DNA of 64,000 bases from Bacteroidetes bacterium HGW-Bacteroidetes-6 (GTDB lineage: Bacteria; Bacteroidota; Bacteroidia; Bacteroidales; DTU049), in NCBI GenBank assembly GCA_002842495.1, contig PHDB01000006.1, positions 46,343-110,342 of the forward strand, in the 5' to 3' direction. The notes below the pieces were generated by a model. That model made no database searches, was not told the DNA's origin, and saw only the letters and a program-made list of their open reading frames with translations. Below, piece after piece: positions 1 through 10,392 of the stretch. A program made the translations under genes and the position numbers. Each line of letters begins with the position of its first letter. Position 1 is the first letter of the stretch.

Positions 1-891
1 AAACACAACAACAAATTCGAATTGTTTTCCATTGCTCCCGGCGATAAACTAAGTTTCGACGTAACCGAACAGGAAATAAGTGTCGGTTGCAAACTTTCAG
101 AACCAGAACCAACCAACGCAAATTTACCAGAAACATTAGTTCATACCGACATTTTCGGACGCTTTGCAGTAGGCAACTTTATTGGAAAGCAGTTGAATTG
201 TGCGGAAACAACCAATATTTTTGGGTTGAGCTATTCCGACAATCAGCTCGAAAGTTCCGACTTTTATCCTTACGAAAACGACCAGCCCGAAAACATCTTG
301 CTGGTAACCTTCCAAAAAACAACAAGAACTGAATTCAGTAACAAAAAGTCAGAAATTCATTTTTTTGGCAGTCGCGACCGCTATTTCCCGGAAATAATTG
401 CCGAATCGAATGCTTTCGATTCCTTTTCGTATGTAGAAGCAATCATAGAAACTTGCCAAACAATCAATACACCCGCTTTTTCAGAAGCAGAAAGTGTTTT
501 AATTAGCCACGGTCGCTACGATGCCGATGAGTTCGATCGATACAAAAAATCGTGTTTGGCGATGTTGCTTGTTCCATTCGAAAACAACATTCTGCTACAC
601 ACATTCTTTCTCGATTTTGCTTTTGCCGACGAAAACGACAATGCCCGTTACAATTCACCCCAAGGCGAAAAACGCAGCGATTATCTGATTCTGGAAACAG
701 AACCTGCTGCCGGAGCTACAATTGAGATGAACAGCGAAATATCGATTGCCGACAGAAACGGTTTGCTATCAATCGCAAAAAACAAAGTAAATGGATTGCT
801 CACTTTAACAACAAAATCAGGCAAAAATCTTACTCAAAAAATCGATGAATCACTTCCGAATGCTATTTTAGTATTTGCCAACCAACGTTAA
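1..891 (+). CDS. hypothetical protein, 5' end cut off by window edge
   Basis: The reading frame is open from base 1 and ends at TAA 889-891, so the N-terminus lies outside the window. At least 296 residues are visible. I do not recognise the family. The visible part has no clear membrane segment or motif; it is rich in Asn, Glu and Phe and alternates short hydrophobic and polar stretches, as in a mixed alpha/beta or beta-rich protein. The TTG at 22 is only an in-frame codon, not a convincing start. About 150 bases separate it from the malic enzyme gene downstream, which has its own promoter-like box, so the two are probably separate transcripts. The coding call rests on the long open frame and on base use like that of the neighbouring genes. 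Confidence 0.6.
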   Translation, partial: KHNNKFELFSIAPGDKLSFDVTEQEISVGCKLSEPEPTNANLPETLVHTDIFGRFAVGNFIGKQLNCAETTNIFGLSYSDNQLESSDFYPYENDQPENILLVTFQKTTRTEFSNKKSEIHFFGSRDRYFPEIIAESNAFDSFSYVEAIIETCQTINTPAFSEAESVLISHGRYDADEFDRYKKSCLAMLLVPFENNILLHTFFLDFAFADENDNARYNSPQGEKRSDYLILETEPAAGATIEMNSEISIADRNGLLSIAKNKVNGLLTLTTKSGKNLTQKIDESLPNAILVFANQR

Positions 892-1018
892 CCCAGGAAA
901 GGCTTATCAACAACTCTGCAAACTTTCGAGGGTTGTTTGTAACCAGCCATTCAGGATAAAAACCAGTGAATTACAGGAGTTGATTTTTATTTTTCGTCGC
1001 TCTTTCTTCAGTTTTGAT

Positions 1019-1026
1019 TATTTTTG
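1019..1026 (+). promoter_or_regulatory. -7 promoter box of malic enzyme gene
   Basis: TATTTTTG matches the Bacteroidota -7 consensus TAnnTTTG and lies 18 bases before the ATG at 1045. No clear -33 TTTG is seen at the usual 17-20 base spacing. Confidence 0.4.
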
Positions 1027-1044
1027 TTCACTAAAACTCAACAC

Positions 1045-2496
1045 ATGGACTCCTCGATGCTCAAATTGGAAAATCTCGACACATTATTTCCGAAAGAATT
1101 CACGCCGGAGCAAATGGCCAAAGCCAAGACCATTTTTTTGAAAAAGCTGGCCGAAACGGCTCACCGTCACTACGGAGGTAAAATACAAACTGTGCCCAAG
1201 GCTCCGGTCCCCGGCTTCAACTGGTTCAACGTTTGGTACACCCCAGGTGTATCGAAAGTATCGACCGACATACGCGATAACAACGACACATCGTTCGAAC
1301 TTTCGAATCGCGGCAATTTAGTTGCAGTTGTTAGCGACAGCACCCGCGTGCTTGGCGATGGAGACGTAACCCCTTCGGGCGGTTTGGGTGTGATGGAAGG
1401 CAAAGCATTTCTGATGAAATATTTGGGCGGTGTGGATGGAGTTGCTCTTTGCGTTGACAGTCGCGGGAAAGACGGCAAAAACGACCCCGATAAAATTATT
1501 GAATTCGTAAAAATGGTTCAGCATAGCTTTGGAGCCATCAACCTCGAAGATATTAGCCAACCCAATTGCTTTAAAGTTCTCGACGTTTTGCGCGAAGAAT
1601 GCGACATCCCTGTTTGGCACGACGACGCTCAGGGAACTGCCAGTGTGACGTTGGCTGGCGTTATCAACGCATTGAAACTCGCTGGGAAAAAAATGAGCGA
1701 AGCAAAATTTGTTCTTTTTGGTGCTGGAGCTTCGAACACGACCATTGCACGTCTTCTTATTACCGACGGTGTTAACCCTGCAAACGTAATTATTTTTGAC
1801 AGCAAAGGTTCGCTCAACAAAAACCGCAGCGACATTGAAGCCGACAAACGCTTCTACAGAAAATGGGAATTGTGCGAAACAACCAATCCTGCATGTCTCG
1901 AAACCATGAAAGAAGCCATGAAAGGAGCCGATGTTCTCATTTCGCTCTCAACTCCTGGACCCGACACCATCAAACCTGAATGGATACGTGTTATGGCCGA
2001 AAAATCGATTGTTTTCACTTGCGCCAATCCTATTCCCGAAATTTACCCATATGCAGCCAAAGAAGCCGGAGCATTTATCGTGGCGACAGGTCGTGGCGAT
2101 TTTCCCAATCAGGTTAACAATTCTATTGGTTTCCCTGGTATTTTGAAAGGTGCTTTGATGGTTCGCGCCAAAAAAATTACAGACAACATGGCAATTGCTG
2201 CTGCTCATTCGCTTGCCGATTATGCCGAAAAACGCGGTATCGATCCCGAAAACATTGTGCCCACAATGGATGAAGCCAATGTTTTTCCATTCGAAGCAGC
2301 TGACGTTGCAATGCAGGCCATCAAAGACGGTGTTGCACGCCACATCATTACCCGCGACGAAGCTTACGAATGGGCAAAGAAAGACATCAGCTATTCGCGC
2401 GATTTGGTGAAATCGATGTACGACAATGGTTTTATTGGTGCTCCTCCGGCAGAAATGATTGAAGAAGCATTGCAATTTGCCATTAAGCAAGTTTAA
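1045..2496 (+). CDS. NAD(P)-dependent malic enzyme
   Basis: Oxidative decarboxylation of malate to pyruvate and CO2 in the cytoplasm, yielding NADH or NADPH. The 483-residue protein has the malic N-terminal domain (catalytic Tyr65 in WYTPGVS; the GDGDVTPSGG block; the WHDDAQGT metal-binding block) followed by a Rossmann NAD-binding domain with GAGAS at 226-230. It has the short bacterial form and lacks the phosphotransacetylase-like tail of MaeB, so I give no symbol. I chose ATG 1045 over the TTG at 1024 because the family starts near here and a -7 box lies just upstream. ruvA starts 3 bases after its stop and sprA 15 bases after ruvA, so the three are probably co-transcribed. Cofactor preference cannot be read reliably from sequence. 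Confidence 0.93.
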   Translation: MDSSMLKLENLDTLFPKEFTPEQMAKAKTIFLKKLAETAHRHYGGKIQTVPKAPVPGFNWFNVWYTPGVSKVSTDIRDNNDTSFELSNRGNLVAVVSDSTRVLGDGDVTPSGGLGVMEGKAFLMKYLGGVDGVALCVDSRGKDGKNDPDKIIEFVKMVQHSFGAINLEDISQPNCFKVLDVLREECDIPVWHDDAQGTASVTLAGVINALKLAGKKMSEAKFVLFGAGASNTTIARLLITDGVNPANVIIFDSKGSLNKNRSDIEADKRFYRKWELCETTNPACLETMKEAMKGADVLISLSTPGPDTIKPEWIRVMAEKSIVFTCANPIPEIYPYAAKEAGAFIVATGRGDFPNQVNNSIGFPGILKGALMVRAKKITDNMAIAAAHSLADYAEKRGIDPENIVPTMDEANVFPFEAADVAMQAIKDGVARHIITRDEAYEWAKKDISYSRDLVKSMYDNGFIGAPPAEMIEEALQFAIKQV

Positions 2497-2499
2497 TTT

Positions 2500-3084
2500 A
2501 TGATTCATTATCTCAACGGAAAAATAACCGAGATTAATCCCACCTATGCCGTTGTGGAGTGCAGCGGTGTAGGTTATTTTGTAAGCATTTCGCTCAACAC
2601 CTACGAGAAGATTCAAAAGCAGGAACAAGTGAAACTTCTCACACATTACATTGTACGCGAAGACGGTCATTTTTTGTTTGGTTTTGCAAGCGAGGACGAG
2701 CGATTCATTTTTCGCTTACTACTGGGTGTCTCGGGCGTTGGAGCAAACACCGCTCGCATGTTACTTTCTGCAATGAGTCCAGGCGAAGTGGTTGAAGCCA
2801 TTACAACAGGCAACACAGGACGTTTACAAAAAGTAAAAGGAATAGGGCTTAAAACAGCGGAAAGAGTTATTGTTGATTTGCGCGATAAAATCGATAAAGG
2901 CTCTGTTGTGTCGGGAAATGTTTCACCTCTGCACAATACAATTAAACAAGAAACGTTATCTGCTTTGACTCAGCTTGGCTTTGCCCGTCAAACGGCCGAA
3001 AAAGCCATCGATAAAGTAATTCAGCAGTCGGGCGACATTGAAACCGTGGAAGATATGATTCGTCAGGCTTTAAAATTTTTGTAG
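2500..3084 (+). CDS. ruvA: Holliday junction branch migration protein RuvA
   Basis: RuvA forms the tetramer that binds Holliday junctions and recruits the RuvB motor during recombinational repair. The 194 residues fit the family length. An N-terminal OB-fold domain (about 1-62) is followed by tandem helix-hairpin-helix motifs (GVSGVGANTA near 75 and KVKGIGLKTAERV near 110) and a small C-terminal RuvB-binding domain from about 145 to 194, after a flexible linker. The start ATG at 2500 lies 3 bases after the malic enzyme stop. Its position directly before sprA is an order I recall from other Bacteroidota genomes. ruvB and ruvC are not in the window. Confidence 0.96.
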   Translation: MIHYLNGKITEINPTYAVVECSGVGYFVSISLNTYEKIQKQEQVKLLTHYIVREDGHFLFGFASEDERFIFRLLLGVSGVGANTARMLLSAMSPGEVVEAITTGNTGRLQKVKGIGLKTAERVIVDLRDKIDKGSVVSGNVSPLHNTIKQETLSALTQLGFARQTAEKAIDKVIQQSGDIETVEDMIRQALKFL

Positions 3085-3102
3085 AACTAGATGAACTGAT
3101 TG

Positions 3103-6100
3103 GTGAAAGGATATTTGTTTTTTCCGGTTGCAACAACACTTGCCATTATTACGGCTCAGGTGATATCGCCTGTTTCGCATAATCCGCAAATCCATAATCT
3201 GCCAGTCAACTCTTTTGTTACTGTGCCCGTCGATACGCCTCCACCAGGCGACACGCTTCCTTTTCCATTCAACGACGATCCGGTCTACTCGCCACAAAGC
3301 AATAATAATCCACTGTTTTTCAACGACCCGAAAAACATTTCGGACACTGTTATTTTTGACCCCGAAACCGGAGAATACATTTTTCAGCGAAAAGTAGGTT
3401 CGCTCGACTACAGACCCTCTTTCAGCATGAATCGCGAAGAGTATTATCAATACGATTTCGACAAAGCTGTTCGCGATTATTGGCTGGAACGATCCTCAGC
3501 TGCAGGCAAAAAACACAATGGAAACGGCCTTCAATTTAATCTTCCGCTACTTGGAAACGAAGGTATTTTCGGATCAAACACCATCGACATTCGCCCATCG
3601 GGAACTGCCGAGCTCATTTTTGGCATCAACGCCAATCGCCGCGACGATCCTGCTTTAAACGTAAAACAACGCAGAACAGCCAACTTCGACTTTCAGGAAA
3701 AGATTCAAATGAATGTTCAGGCAAAAATTGGCGACAAAGTTGATTTCGGCGTAAAATACAACACAGAGTCCTCGTTTGAGTTTGAAAACAAAATGAAATT
3801 GCAATACGAAGGCAAAGAAGACGAAATTATCAAAAGCATTGAGGCCGGCGATGTAACGCTGCCTCTTAACAGCACACTCATCAATGGTAGCCAGAGCCTC
3901 TTTGGTATTAAATCGAAACTTCAGTTTGGAAAAGTAACGGTTACCAGTGTTATTTCTCAACAAAAAGGACAAACATCCAACATTACAGTTACCGGAGGTG
4001 CTCAAACCAGCGATTTCGAACTCTATGCCGACGAGTACGAAGAGAAAAAACACTTTTTGGTATCGCAATATTTCAGAAACAATTACAATAATTGGCTCGA
4101 GAACATGCCGGTTATTGGCTCCCCCATCAACATTACCAAAATGGAAGTCTGGGTCACAAATATTGGCCCAGCCACACAGGAAAACAGAAATATTGTGGCT
4201 ATGATGGACTTAGGTGAACAATCGCCATACAACACCAATATTACCGGATATCCCACTTCTCTGGCTCAATTTCCCGACAACGAATCAAACGACCTTCTCG
4301 ATATTGTCAACATTGATCAAATCAGAGACATTAACTCGGTGAATGCATACCTGAATGGTCTCGGATTTACGGGTGGTGTTGATTACGAGAAAATTGAAAA
4401 CGCACGCCTCCTTGCTCCAACCGAATACACATATAACTCAAAACTTGGCTTCATTTCGTTAAACAGCACACTGAACGACGATCAGGTTTTGGCCGTTGCA
4501 TTTCAATACACCGTTTTGGGTAGCGACAGCGTCTTTCAGGTGGGTGAATTTTCGAACGGCGGCATTGCAGCCCCTGGGTGCCTTATGGTAAAACTGCTCA
4601 AAAGCACTGCTCAAAACACCAAAATTCCTCTTTGGGGTTTGATGATGAAAAACGTGTATGCCATTGGTGGTTATCAGGTCAATCCCGAAGATTTTCGTCT
4701 TGATGTTTTATACAAAAGCGATGCTTTGGGCGTTCCTGCAGGATATTTACTCGAAGGAAACCTTCAGGGAATTCCGCTTATTCGTGTTTTAAACATGGAC
4801 AACCTGAATGCCAACAACGATCCTGAACCCGACGGAATATTCGACTTTATCGACAATGCTGCCACAATTGGTGGAACAATCAATGCGAAAAACGGACGCA
4901 TTTTCTTCCCCATGCTTGAACCCTTCGGACAAGATCTTCGTAACGAAATTGGAGACCAAACGCTGGCCGATAAATATTGTTACGATTCGCTTTATACGAT
5001 GACCAAAACCGGTGCACGTCAATATCCCAATAAAAACCGATTCACCATTGCTGGTCGTTTCAAATCGTCAGTTGGAAATGAGATTTCGCTCAACGCAATG
5101 AATATTCCGCAGGGAAGCGTTAAAGTAACGGCAGGTGGTATTTTACTCACCGAAAACGTTGATTACACCGTTGACTATACTCTTGGTCGTCTAAAAATCA
5201 TCAACGAAGGTATTTTGAATTCGGGAGCACCTATCAATATCAGCCTCGAAAGCAATTCCCTTTTTAGCATTCAAACCAAAACTTTTTTGGGAACCCACAT
5301 CGACTACGAAGTCAACCGCAATTTGTTGGTCGGAGCTACCATTCTCAATCTCACCGAACGTCCATTTACCTATAAGGTAAATATAGGCGAAGAGCCTATT
5401 TCGAACACTATGTGGGGGCTCAACCTATCCTATCAAACCGAATCGCGATTGCTCACCAAAGCGGTGGATGCATTGCCATTTATACAAACCAAAGCTGTTT
5501 CGAAAGTAAATATTGATGCCGAAGTAGCCAACCTTATTCCAGGCCATGCCCGCGCTATTGGTAAAACCGGAACTGCCTATATCGACGATTTCGAAGGCAG
5601 TAAATCTTCAATCGATATTAAGAACGTAGGCACGTGGTTTATTTCTTCCGTTCCACAAGGACAGAGCGCTTTGTTTCCCGAAGCAGCAAATGACACCACC
5701 CTTGCCAGTGGCTTCAATCGTGCCAAACTTGCCTGGTATGTTATCGACCCTCTGTTTTTCAGAAACAACAATCTCACACCCGACCATATCCGAAACGACC
5801 CCGCTATGCAGTCGAACCACTACATGCGCGAAGTTCTCGAAACCGAGGTTTTTCCATACAAGCAGAACGCCAATAATATTGTAACCAACATTGCCGTTCT
5901 CGATCTGGCTTATTATCCCTCTGAGAAAGGCCCCTACAACTACGATGTTGACCCAACACCCGTTTCTGCAGGTATCGATGCCGACGGAAACCTCAACGAC
6001 CCGGCATCGCGTTGGGCTGGTATTATGCGAAAAGTGGAAACCCCCGACTTCGAGGAAACCAATGTGGAATACATCGAATTCTGGGTAATGGATCCTTTTA

Positions 6101-9100
6101 TTTATAACCCATCGCATTCGGGTGGAAAACTTATTTTTGACATCGGCGATATCTCCGAAGATGTGCTGCGTGATCACCGCAAAAGCTACGAAAACGGATT
6201 ACCAACTTCTGCCACCATTGAGAACGTCGACTCAACTCAATGGGGTCGCGTTCCTTTGCTTCAGGCCCTGGTGAATTCGTTCGATAACGATCCTACCTCA
6301 CGTGAATTTCAGGATGTTGGTCTTGATGGACTTTCGGATGCCGACGAAAACAGCTACTTCTACAACTTATATGTGAATGCAGTCGGAACCGTTTTTGGGA
6401 CTGGCTCCAATGCCTACTTAAAAGCTGTAGAAGACCCTTCCACCGACAACTTCCACTATTTCCGCGGTTCTGATTACGATACCCAGGAACTTGACATTTT
6501 GGAACGCTATAAAAAATACAACGGCGTTGAAAAAAACAGCCCTACAAGCGAGCAATCGCCCGAGACATATCCTACTTCGTCAACAACTCTCCCAAACGTC
6601 GAAGACATCAATCGCGACAATACCCTCAACGAATCGGAACGCTATTTCCAATACGAAATCGATTTGGAACCATCAAAAATGAATGTCGGAGAGAACTACA
6701 TTACTGATGTTTTCACAGCTTCGCCAAGATTGGCCGATGGAACGACCGGCTCGGTGAAATGGTATCAGTTTAAAATTCCCGTAAAAGACCCCGATTTGGT
6801 TGTTGGTGGAATTCAGGATTTCAAATCAATACGGTTTATCCGCGTTTTATTGAAAGATTTCGCAGAACCTGTTGTTTTACGTTTTGCAACACTTGAGCTT
6901 GCACGAAGTCAGTGGAGAAAATACGACAATGCATTGCTGTATCCGGGAGAATATATTCCCTCCGACGATCAAAACGGAACCTCTTTTGATATTTCAGCAG
7001 TTAATGTAGAAGAAAATGGTAGCCGGACTCCCATTCCCTATGTGCTACCTCCGGGAATTGAGCGCGAAGTTGGTTATGGCTCTACTACCATGTACGAAAT
7101 GAACGAACAATCGCTTGTATTGAAAGCTTGCGACCTCATCGATGGTGATGCTCGCGCTGTTTACAAAACCTGCGACTTCGACATTCGCCTGTACAAACGC
7201 CTTAAAATGTTTATCCATTCCGAGTTGACTTCGCCCGATTTATACTCACTCAGCAATGGTGATGTTTCCCTATTCATTCGTCTCGGAACCGACTTCACTA
7301 ACAACTTCTACGAATACGAAATTCCATTGCATCCAACTCCGTTAAATGTAAGTGCTCAGGATCCTGATATCAGACAACTTGTGTGGGCCGACTCACTCGA
7401 TTTGGAGCTTTCGAAACTGACCGATCTGAAAAAGGCACGAAATATTGCCATGCGTTTGGAAAATTCCACAGTAAACCTCATGACACCATACTATCAATAC
7501 GATGGTGAAAACAAAATGACCATCATGGGTATTCCAAACCTGAGCGATGTACGTACAATTATGATTGGTGTGCGTAATCCTAAGCGGAGCCCTTTGAACC
7601 TTTCGGACGATGGTATGGCCAAATGTTTCGAAGTATGGGTGAACGAGCTACGTCTTTCCGACTTCGACGAAGACGGAGGTTGGGCCGCAACAACACGTGT
7701 AACAGCCGATCTTGCCGACCTCGGGAATGTTGCCATGGTTGGAAATGTTTCTACTGCTGGTTTTGGCAGCATCGAAAAAAAGGTGTCGGAGCGGCAAAAA
7801 GACAATATCATGTCCTACGACTTCGCCACCAATCTTGAATTAGGCAAATTCCTTCCTGAAAAATCGGGTCTTAAAATACCCATGCACTTCGATATTAGTG
7901 AGTCGTTCAGCAATCCACAATACAATCCTCTCAATCCCGACCTTTATTTACGCGACGACTTGGAAACCTACAGCACACAGGCCGAAAAAGACTCTATCCT
8001 CAATATTGTTCAGGATTATACTCGCCGAAAAAGTCTCAACTTTGTAAATATCCGCAAGGAAAAAACCGGCGGAAATACAAAAACACATATTTATGACCTG
8101 TCGAACTTCGACCTCACCTATGCATACAACGAAGTATTTCAAAGGAACATCGAAATAGAATACAATCTCAAGAAAAATTACCGCGGTGCTCTCGGATACA
8201 ATTATTCCAATACACCAAAGAACTATCAGCCATTTAAAAAGGTAAAACTTCTTCAGAAAAAAGCATTTAAGCTTATTGGCGACTTTAACTTCTATTTATT
8301 GCCCAAATCGCTTTCGTTTCGCACCGATCTTGATCGAGGCTACGAAGAAAACCTTTGGAGAAACAAAACTGATGCTCTTATTATTATCGAACCTTCATAT
8401 TTGAAAACTTTTAACTGGAATCGTACATATTCTATGAAATTTGACTTGACAAAAAGCATCAAAGTCGATTTCAATGCTATGGCTAATGCCAGGGTGGATG
8501 AACCTCCAGGAAAACTGGATAAAGAAGACAGCGAGTATCAGGCAAAAATGGACTCTATCTGGCAAAACATTAAAAGCATGGGCCGCATCACCAACTATAA
8601 TCAGTCGTTGAAGGTAAATTATGCGATTCCTGTTAATAAGCTTCCTATGCTCGACTGGATAAGCTCTTCGGCTCAATATTCCGGTGATTACAAATGGATT
8701 GCCTCACCTTTATATAAGGACTCTCTTGGGAATTATGCCGAACATCCCTATGGAAACACCATCGAAAACAACCGTTCCATTTCAATCAATACCAATGGAA
8801 ATATGGTGACTCTGTACAACAAAATCCCTTATCTCAAAAAACTGAATCAGAAATCGACCAGACCCACAGCCAACAATCGTAGGGTTCTTCCTACCGATTC
8901 TGATTCAAGCGATGTTGGAAGTAAGGATACTACGGCTCTATTCAAAAAAATAGCCGATAACTTTTTGCGTTTTTTAATGATGACCAAAAACCTTTCGCTC
9001 GCATACACACTTGCCGAAGGCACTTATGTTCCCGGCTACAGAGGTGGAATCGATATTTTGGGCATGGATCTAAGCAGACAGGCTCCGGGATGGGGATTTG

Positions 9101-10326
9101 TTTTTGGTGATCAGCGCGATATACGTCCTTTTCTTGTTCAAAACGACCTCCTCAGCAAAGACTCTCTGCTCAATAATGCTTATGCGACCCGCAGAAACGA
9201 AAACCTGAATGCGCGTGTTTCGCTCGAACCTTCCAAAAACATGAAAATCGAGTTAACGGCTATGCGAAACTTCACTGCTAATCACAGCGAATACTTTAAA
9301 TACGACGAAGCCAACAACAATTATCGAAGTTACTCAGCAGTCGACAATGGTAGTTTCAGCATGTCAATCATCACATGGAAAACCGCTTTCATTTCAGATT
9401 ATCAGGATTATTCCAATCAATCTTTCGAAGACTTCAAAAACATCAGGCCCGAAATTGCAGCAGAAGTAGCACAAGGTAGTGGCAACTGGGACGGAACTTA
9501 TTTTACCGACACTCTTTCTGGGCTCCAGTATCCAACCGGTTATGGGCCAACGTCGCAGGAAGTACTGATTCCCGCATTCTTAACAGCCTATACTGGCGCC
9601 AATCCATCAAAATATATTCGCAACACATTTCCACGAATTCCTCTGCCCAACTGGCGACTTACATACAGCGGACTTACGGAAATACCTTGGTTCAAAAAGC
9701 GTTTTAAATCGGCCACTATTTCGCATGCATATCGTTCAACATACAATATTGGTGGCTACACCTCGAACGTTCTCTTTTCCGACTCCGATGGCGACGGTTT
9801 TACTTTTGTAAAAGATGCCATGAACAACTTCCTTCCCAGATATGAGATTGCTCAAGTTAGCATCACTGAGCAATTCAGTCCGCTTATCAACATCGATTTA
9901 ACCTGGAAAAACAGTCTTATCAGCAAGATAGAATACAAAAAATCGAGAAATCTTGCGATGAGTTTTTCCAACAATCAGCTTACTGAAGTTATTTCCGGAG
10001 AAATTACATTAGGACTTGGCTATCGAATTAAAGATGTTGAGTTTGAAATCTCAAATAAACCATTCAAAAGCGATTTAAGTCTGAAAGCTGATTTTTCAAT
10101 CAGAAACAATAAAACTGTTCTAAGAAAAATTGTAGAAAATGTCGATCAAATCAGTGCTGGTCAAAAAATTATTTCAGTAAATCTCTCGGCAGAATACATG
10201 CTAAGCCAAAAATTTACCATCAGGGCTTTCTTTGACAAAGTGATAAACAATCCCTACATTTCGTCGCAGTTTCTCAACAGCAATACCAATGCAGGAATCA
10301 GTCTACGCTTCTCGCTCGCACAATAA
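3103..10326 (+). CDS. sprA: T9SS outer-membrane translocon protein SprA (Sov)
   Basis: SprA (Sov in Porphyromonas) is the very large outer-membrane beta-barrel that forms the protein-conducting channel of the type IX secretion system; in gliding species it is also needed for motility. At about 2,407 residues it has the expected size. It starts with a hydrophobic export signal (residues 1-20) and a Pro-rich stretch, then shows long alternating beta-strand sequence with many Asn, Asp, Tyr and Phe, and ends in a barrel-like C-terminus (final motif RFSLAQ). There is no ATG start: an in-frame stop at 3097-3099 is followed directly by TTG (3100) and GTG (3103), and I prefer GTG. The gene sits 15 bases after ruvA. 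The identification rests on size, sequence character and context, and I regard it as secure. Cargo with T9SS tails is encoded elsewhere in the window. Confidence 0.95.
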   Translation: MKGYLFFPVATTLAIITAQVISPVSHNPQIHNLPVNSFVTVPVDTPPPGDTLPFPFNDDPVYSPQSNNNPLFFNDPKNISDTVIFDPETGEYIFQRKVGSLDYRPSFSMNREEYYQYDFDKAVRDYWLERSSAAGKKHNGNGLQFNLPLLGNEGIFGSNTIDIRPSGTAELIFGINANRRDDPALNVKQRRTANFDFQEKIQMNVQAKIGDKVDFGVKYNTESSFEFENKMKLQYEGKEDEIIKSIEAGDVTLPLNSTLINGSQSLFGIKSKLQFGKVTVTSVISQQKGQTSNITVTGGAQTSDFELYADEYEEKKHFLVSQYFRNNYNNWLENMPVIGSPINITKMEVWVTNIGPATQENRNIVAMMDLGEQSPYNTNITGYPTSLAQFPDNESNDLLDIVNIDQIRDINSVNAYLNGLGFTGGVDYEKIENARLLAPTEYTYNSKLGFISLNSTLNDDQVLAVAFQYTVLGSDSVFQVGEFSNGGIAAPGCLMVKLLKSTAQNTKIPLWGLMMKNVYAIGGYQVNPEDFRLDVLYKSDALGVPAGYLLEGNLQGIPLIRVLNMDNLNANNDPEPDGIFDFIDNAATIGGTINAKNGRIFFPMLEPFGQDLRNEIGDQTLADKYCYDSLYTMTKTGARQYPNKNRFTIAGRFKSSVGNEISLNAMNIPQGSVKVTAGGILLTENVDYTVDYTLGRLKIINEGILNSGAPINISLESNSLFSIQTKTFLGTHIDYEVNRNLLVGATILNLTERPFTYKVNIGEEPISNTMWGLNLSYQTESRLLTKAVDALPFIQTKAVSKVNIDAEVANLIPGHARAIGKTGTAYIDDFEGSKSSIDIKNVGTWFISSVPQGQSALFPEAANDTTLASGFNRAKLAWYVIDPLFFRNNNLTPDHIRNDPAMQSNHYMREVLETEVFPYKQNANNIVTNIAVLDLAYYPSEKGPYNYDVDPTPVSAGIDADGNLNDPASRWAGIMRKVETPDFEETNVEYIEFWVMDPFIYNPSHSGGKLIFDIGDISEDVLRDHRKSYENGLPTSATIENVDSTQWGRVPLLQALVNSFDNDPTSREFQDVGLDGLSDADENSYFYNLYVNAVGTVFGTGSNAYLKAVEDPSTDNFHYFRGSDYDTQELDILERYKKYNGVEKNSPTSEQSPETYPTSSTTLPNVEDINRDNTLNESERYFQYEIDLEPSKMNVGENYITDVFTASPRLADGTTGSVKWYQFKIPVKDPDLVVGGIQDFKSIRFIRVLLKDFAEPVVLRFATLELARSQWRKYDNALLYPGEYIPSDDQNGTSFDISAVNVEENGSRTPIPYVLPPGIEREVGYGSTTMYEMNEQSLVLKACDLIDGDARAVYKTCDFDIRLYKRLKMFIHSELTSPDLYSLSNGDVSLFIRLGTDFTNNFYEYEIPLHPTPLNVSAQDPDIRQLVWADSLDLELSKLTDLKKARNIAMRLENSTVNLMTPYYQYDGENKMTIMGIPNLSDVRTIMIGVRNPKRSPLNLSDDGMAKCFEVWVNELRLSDFDEDGGWAATTRVTADLADLGNVAMVGNVSTAGFGSIEKKVSERQKDNIMSYDFATNLELGKFLPEKSGLKIPMHFDISESFSNPQYNPLNPDLYLRDDLETYSTQAEKDSILNIVQDYTRRKSLNFVNIRKEKTGGNTKTHIYDLSNFDLTYAYNEVFQRNIEIEYNLKKNYRGALGYNYSNTPKNYQPFKKVKLLQKKAFKLIGDFNFYLLPKSLSFRTDLDRGYEENLWRNKTDALIIIEPSYLKTFNWNRTYSMKFDLTKSIKVDFNAMANARVDEPPGKLDKEDSEYQAKMDSIWQNIKSMGRITNYNQSLKVNYAIPVNKLPMLDWISSSAQYSGDYKWIASPLYKDSLGNYAEHPYGNTIENNRSISINTNGNMVTLYNKIPYLKKLNQKSTRPTANNRRVLPTDSDSSDVGSKDTTALFKKIADNFLRFLMMTKNLSLAYTLAEGTYVPGYRGGIDILGMDLSRQAPGWGFVFGDQRDIRPFLVQNDLLSKDSLLNNAYATRRNENLNARVSLEPSKNMKIELTAMRNFTANHSEYFKYDEANNNYRSYSAVDNGSFSMSIITWKTAFISDYQDYSNQSFEDFKNIRPEIAAEVAQGSGNWDGTYFTDTLSGLQYPTGYGPTSQEVLIPAFLTAYTGANPSKYIRNTFPRIPLPNWRLTYSGLTEIPWFKKRFKSATISHAYRSTYNIGGYTSNVLFSDSDGDGFTFVKDAMNNFLPRYEIAQVSITEQFSPLINIDLTWKNSLISKIEYKKSRNLAMSFSNNQLTEVISGEITLGLGYRIKDVEFEISNKPFKSDLSLKADFSIRNNKTVLRKIVENVDQISAGQKIISVNLSAEYMLSQKFTIRAFFDKVINNPYISSQFLNSNTNAGISLRFSLAQ

Positions 10327-10339
10327 TTTTCGCAGCTTG

Positions 10340-10370
10340 TTTGGCAGAATCAAAAAATAATGTAATTTTG
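10340..10370 (+). promoter_or_regulatory. promoter of gcvH
   Basis: TTTG at 10340-10343 and TAATTTTG at 10363-10370 are separated by 19 bases, matching both Bacteroidota primary-sigma elements. The -7 box ends 22 bases before the gcvH ATG. This suggests gcvH is transcribed independently of sprA. Confidence 0.7.
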
Positions 10371-10392
10371 AAGCCTAAAAATAAAATAGAAA

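Noticed and set aside
1948..2670. Minus-strand frame of 240 codons across malic enzyme and ruvA
   Set aside because: It lies antisense to two clear enzymes, has a Cys/His/Phe-rich translation typical of antisense frames, and shows no family motif.
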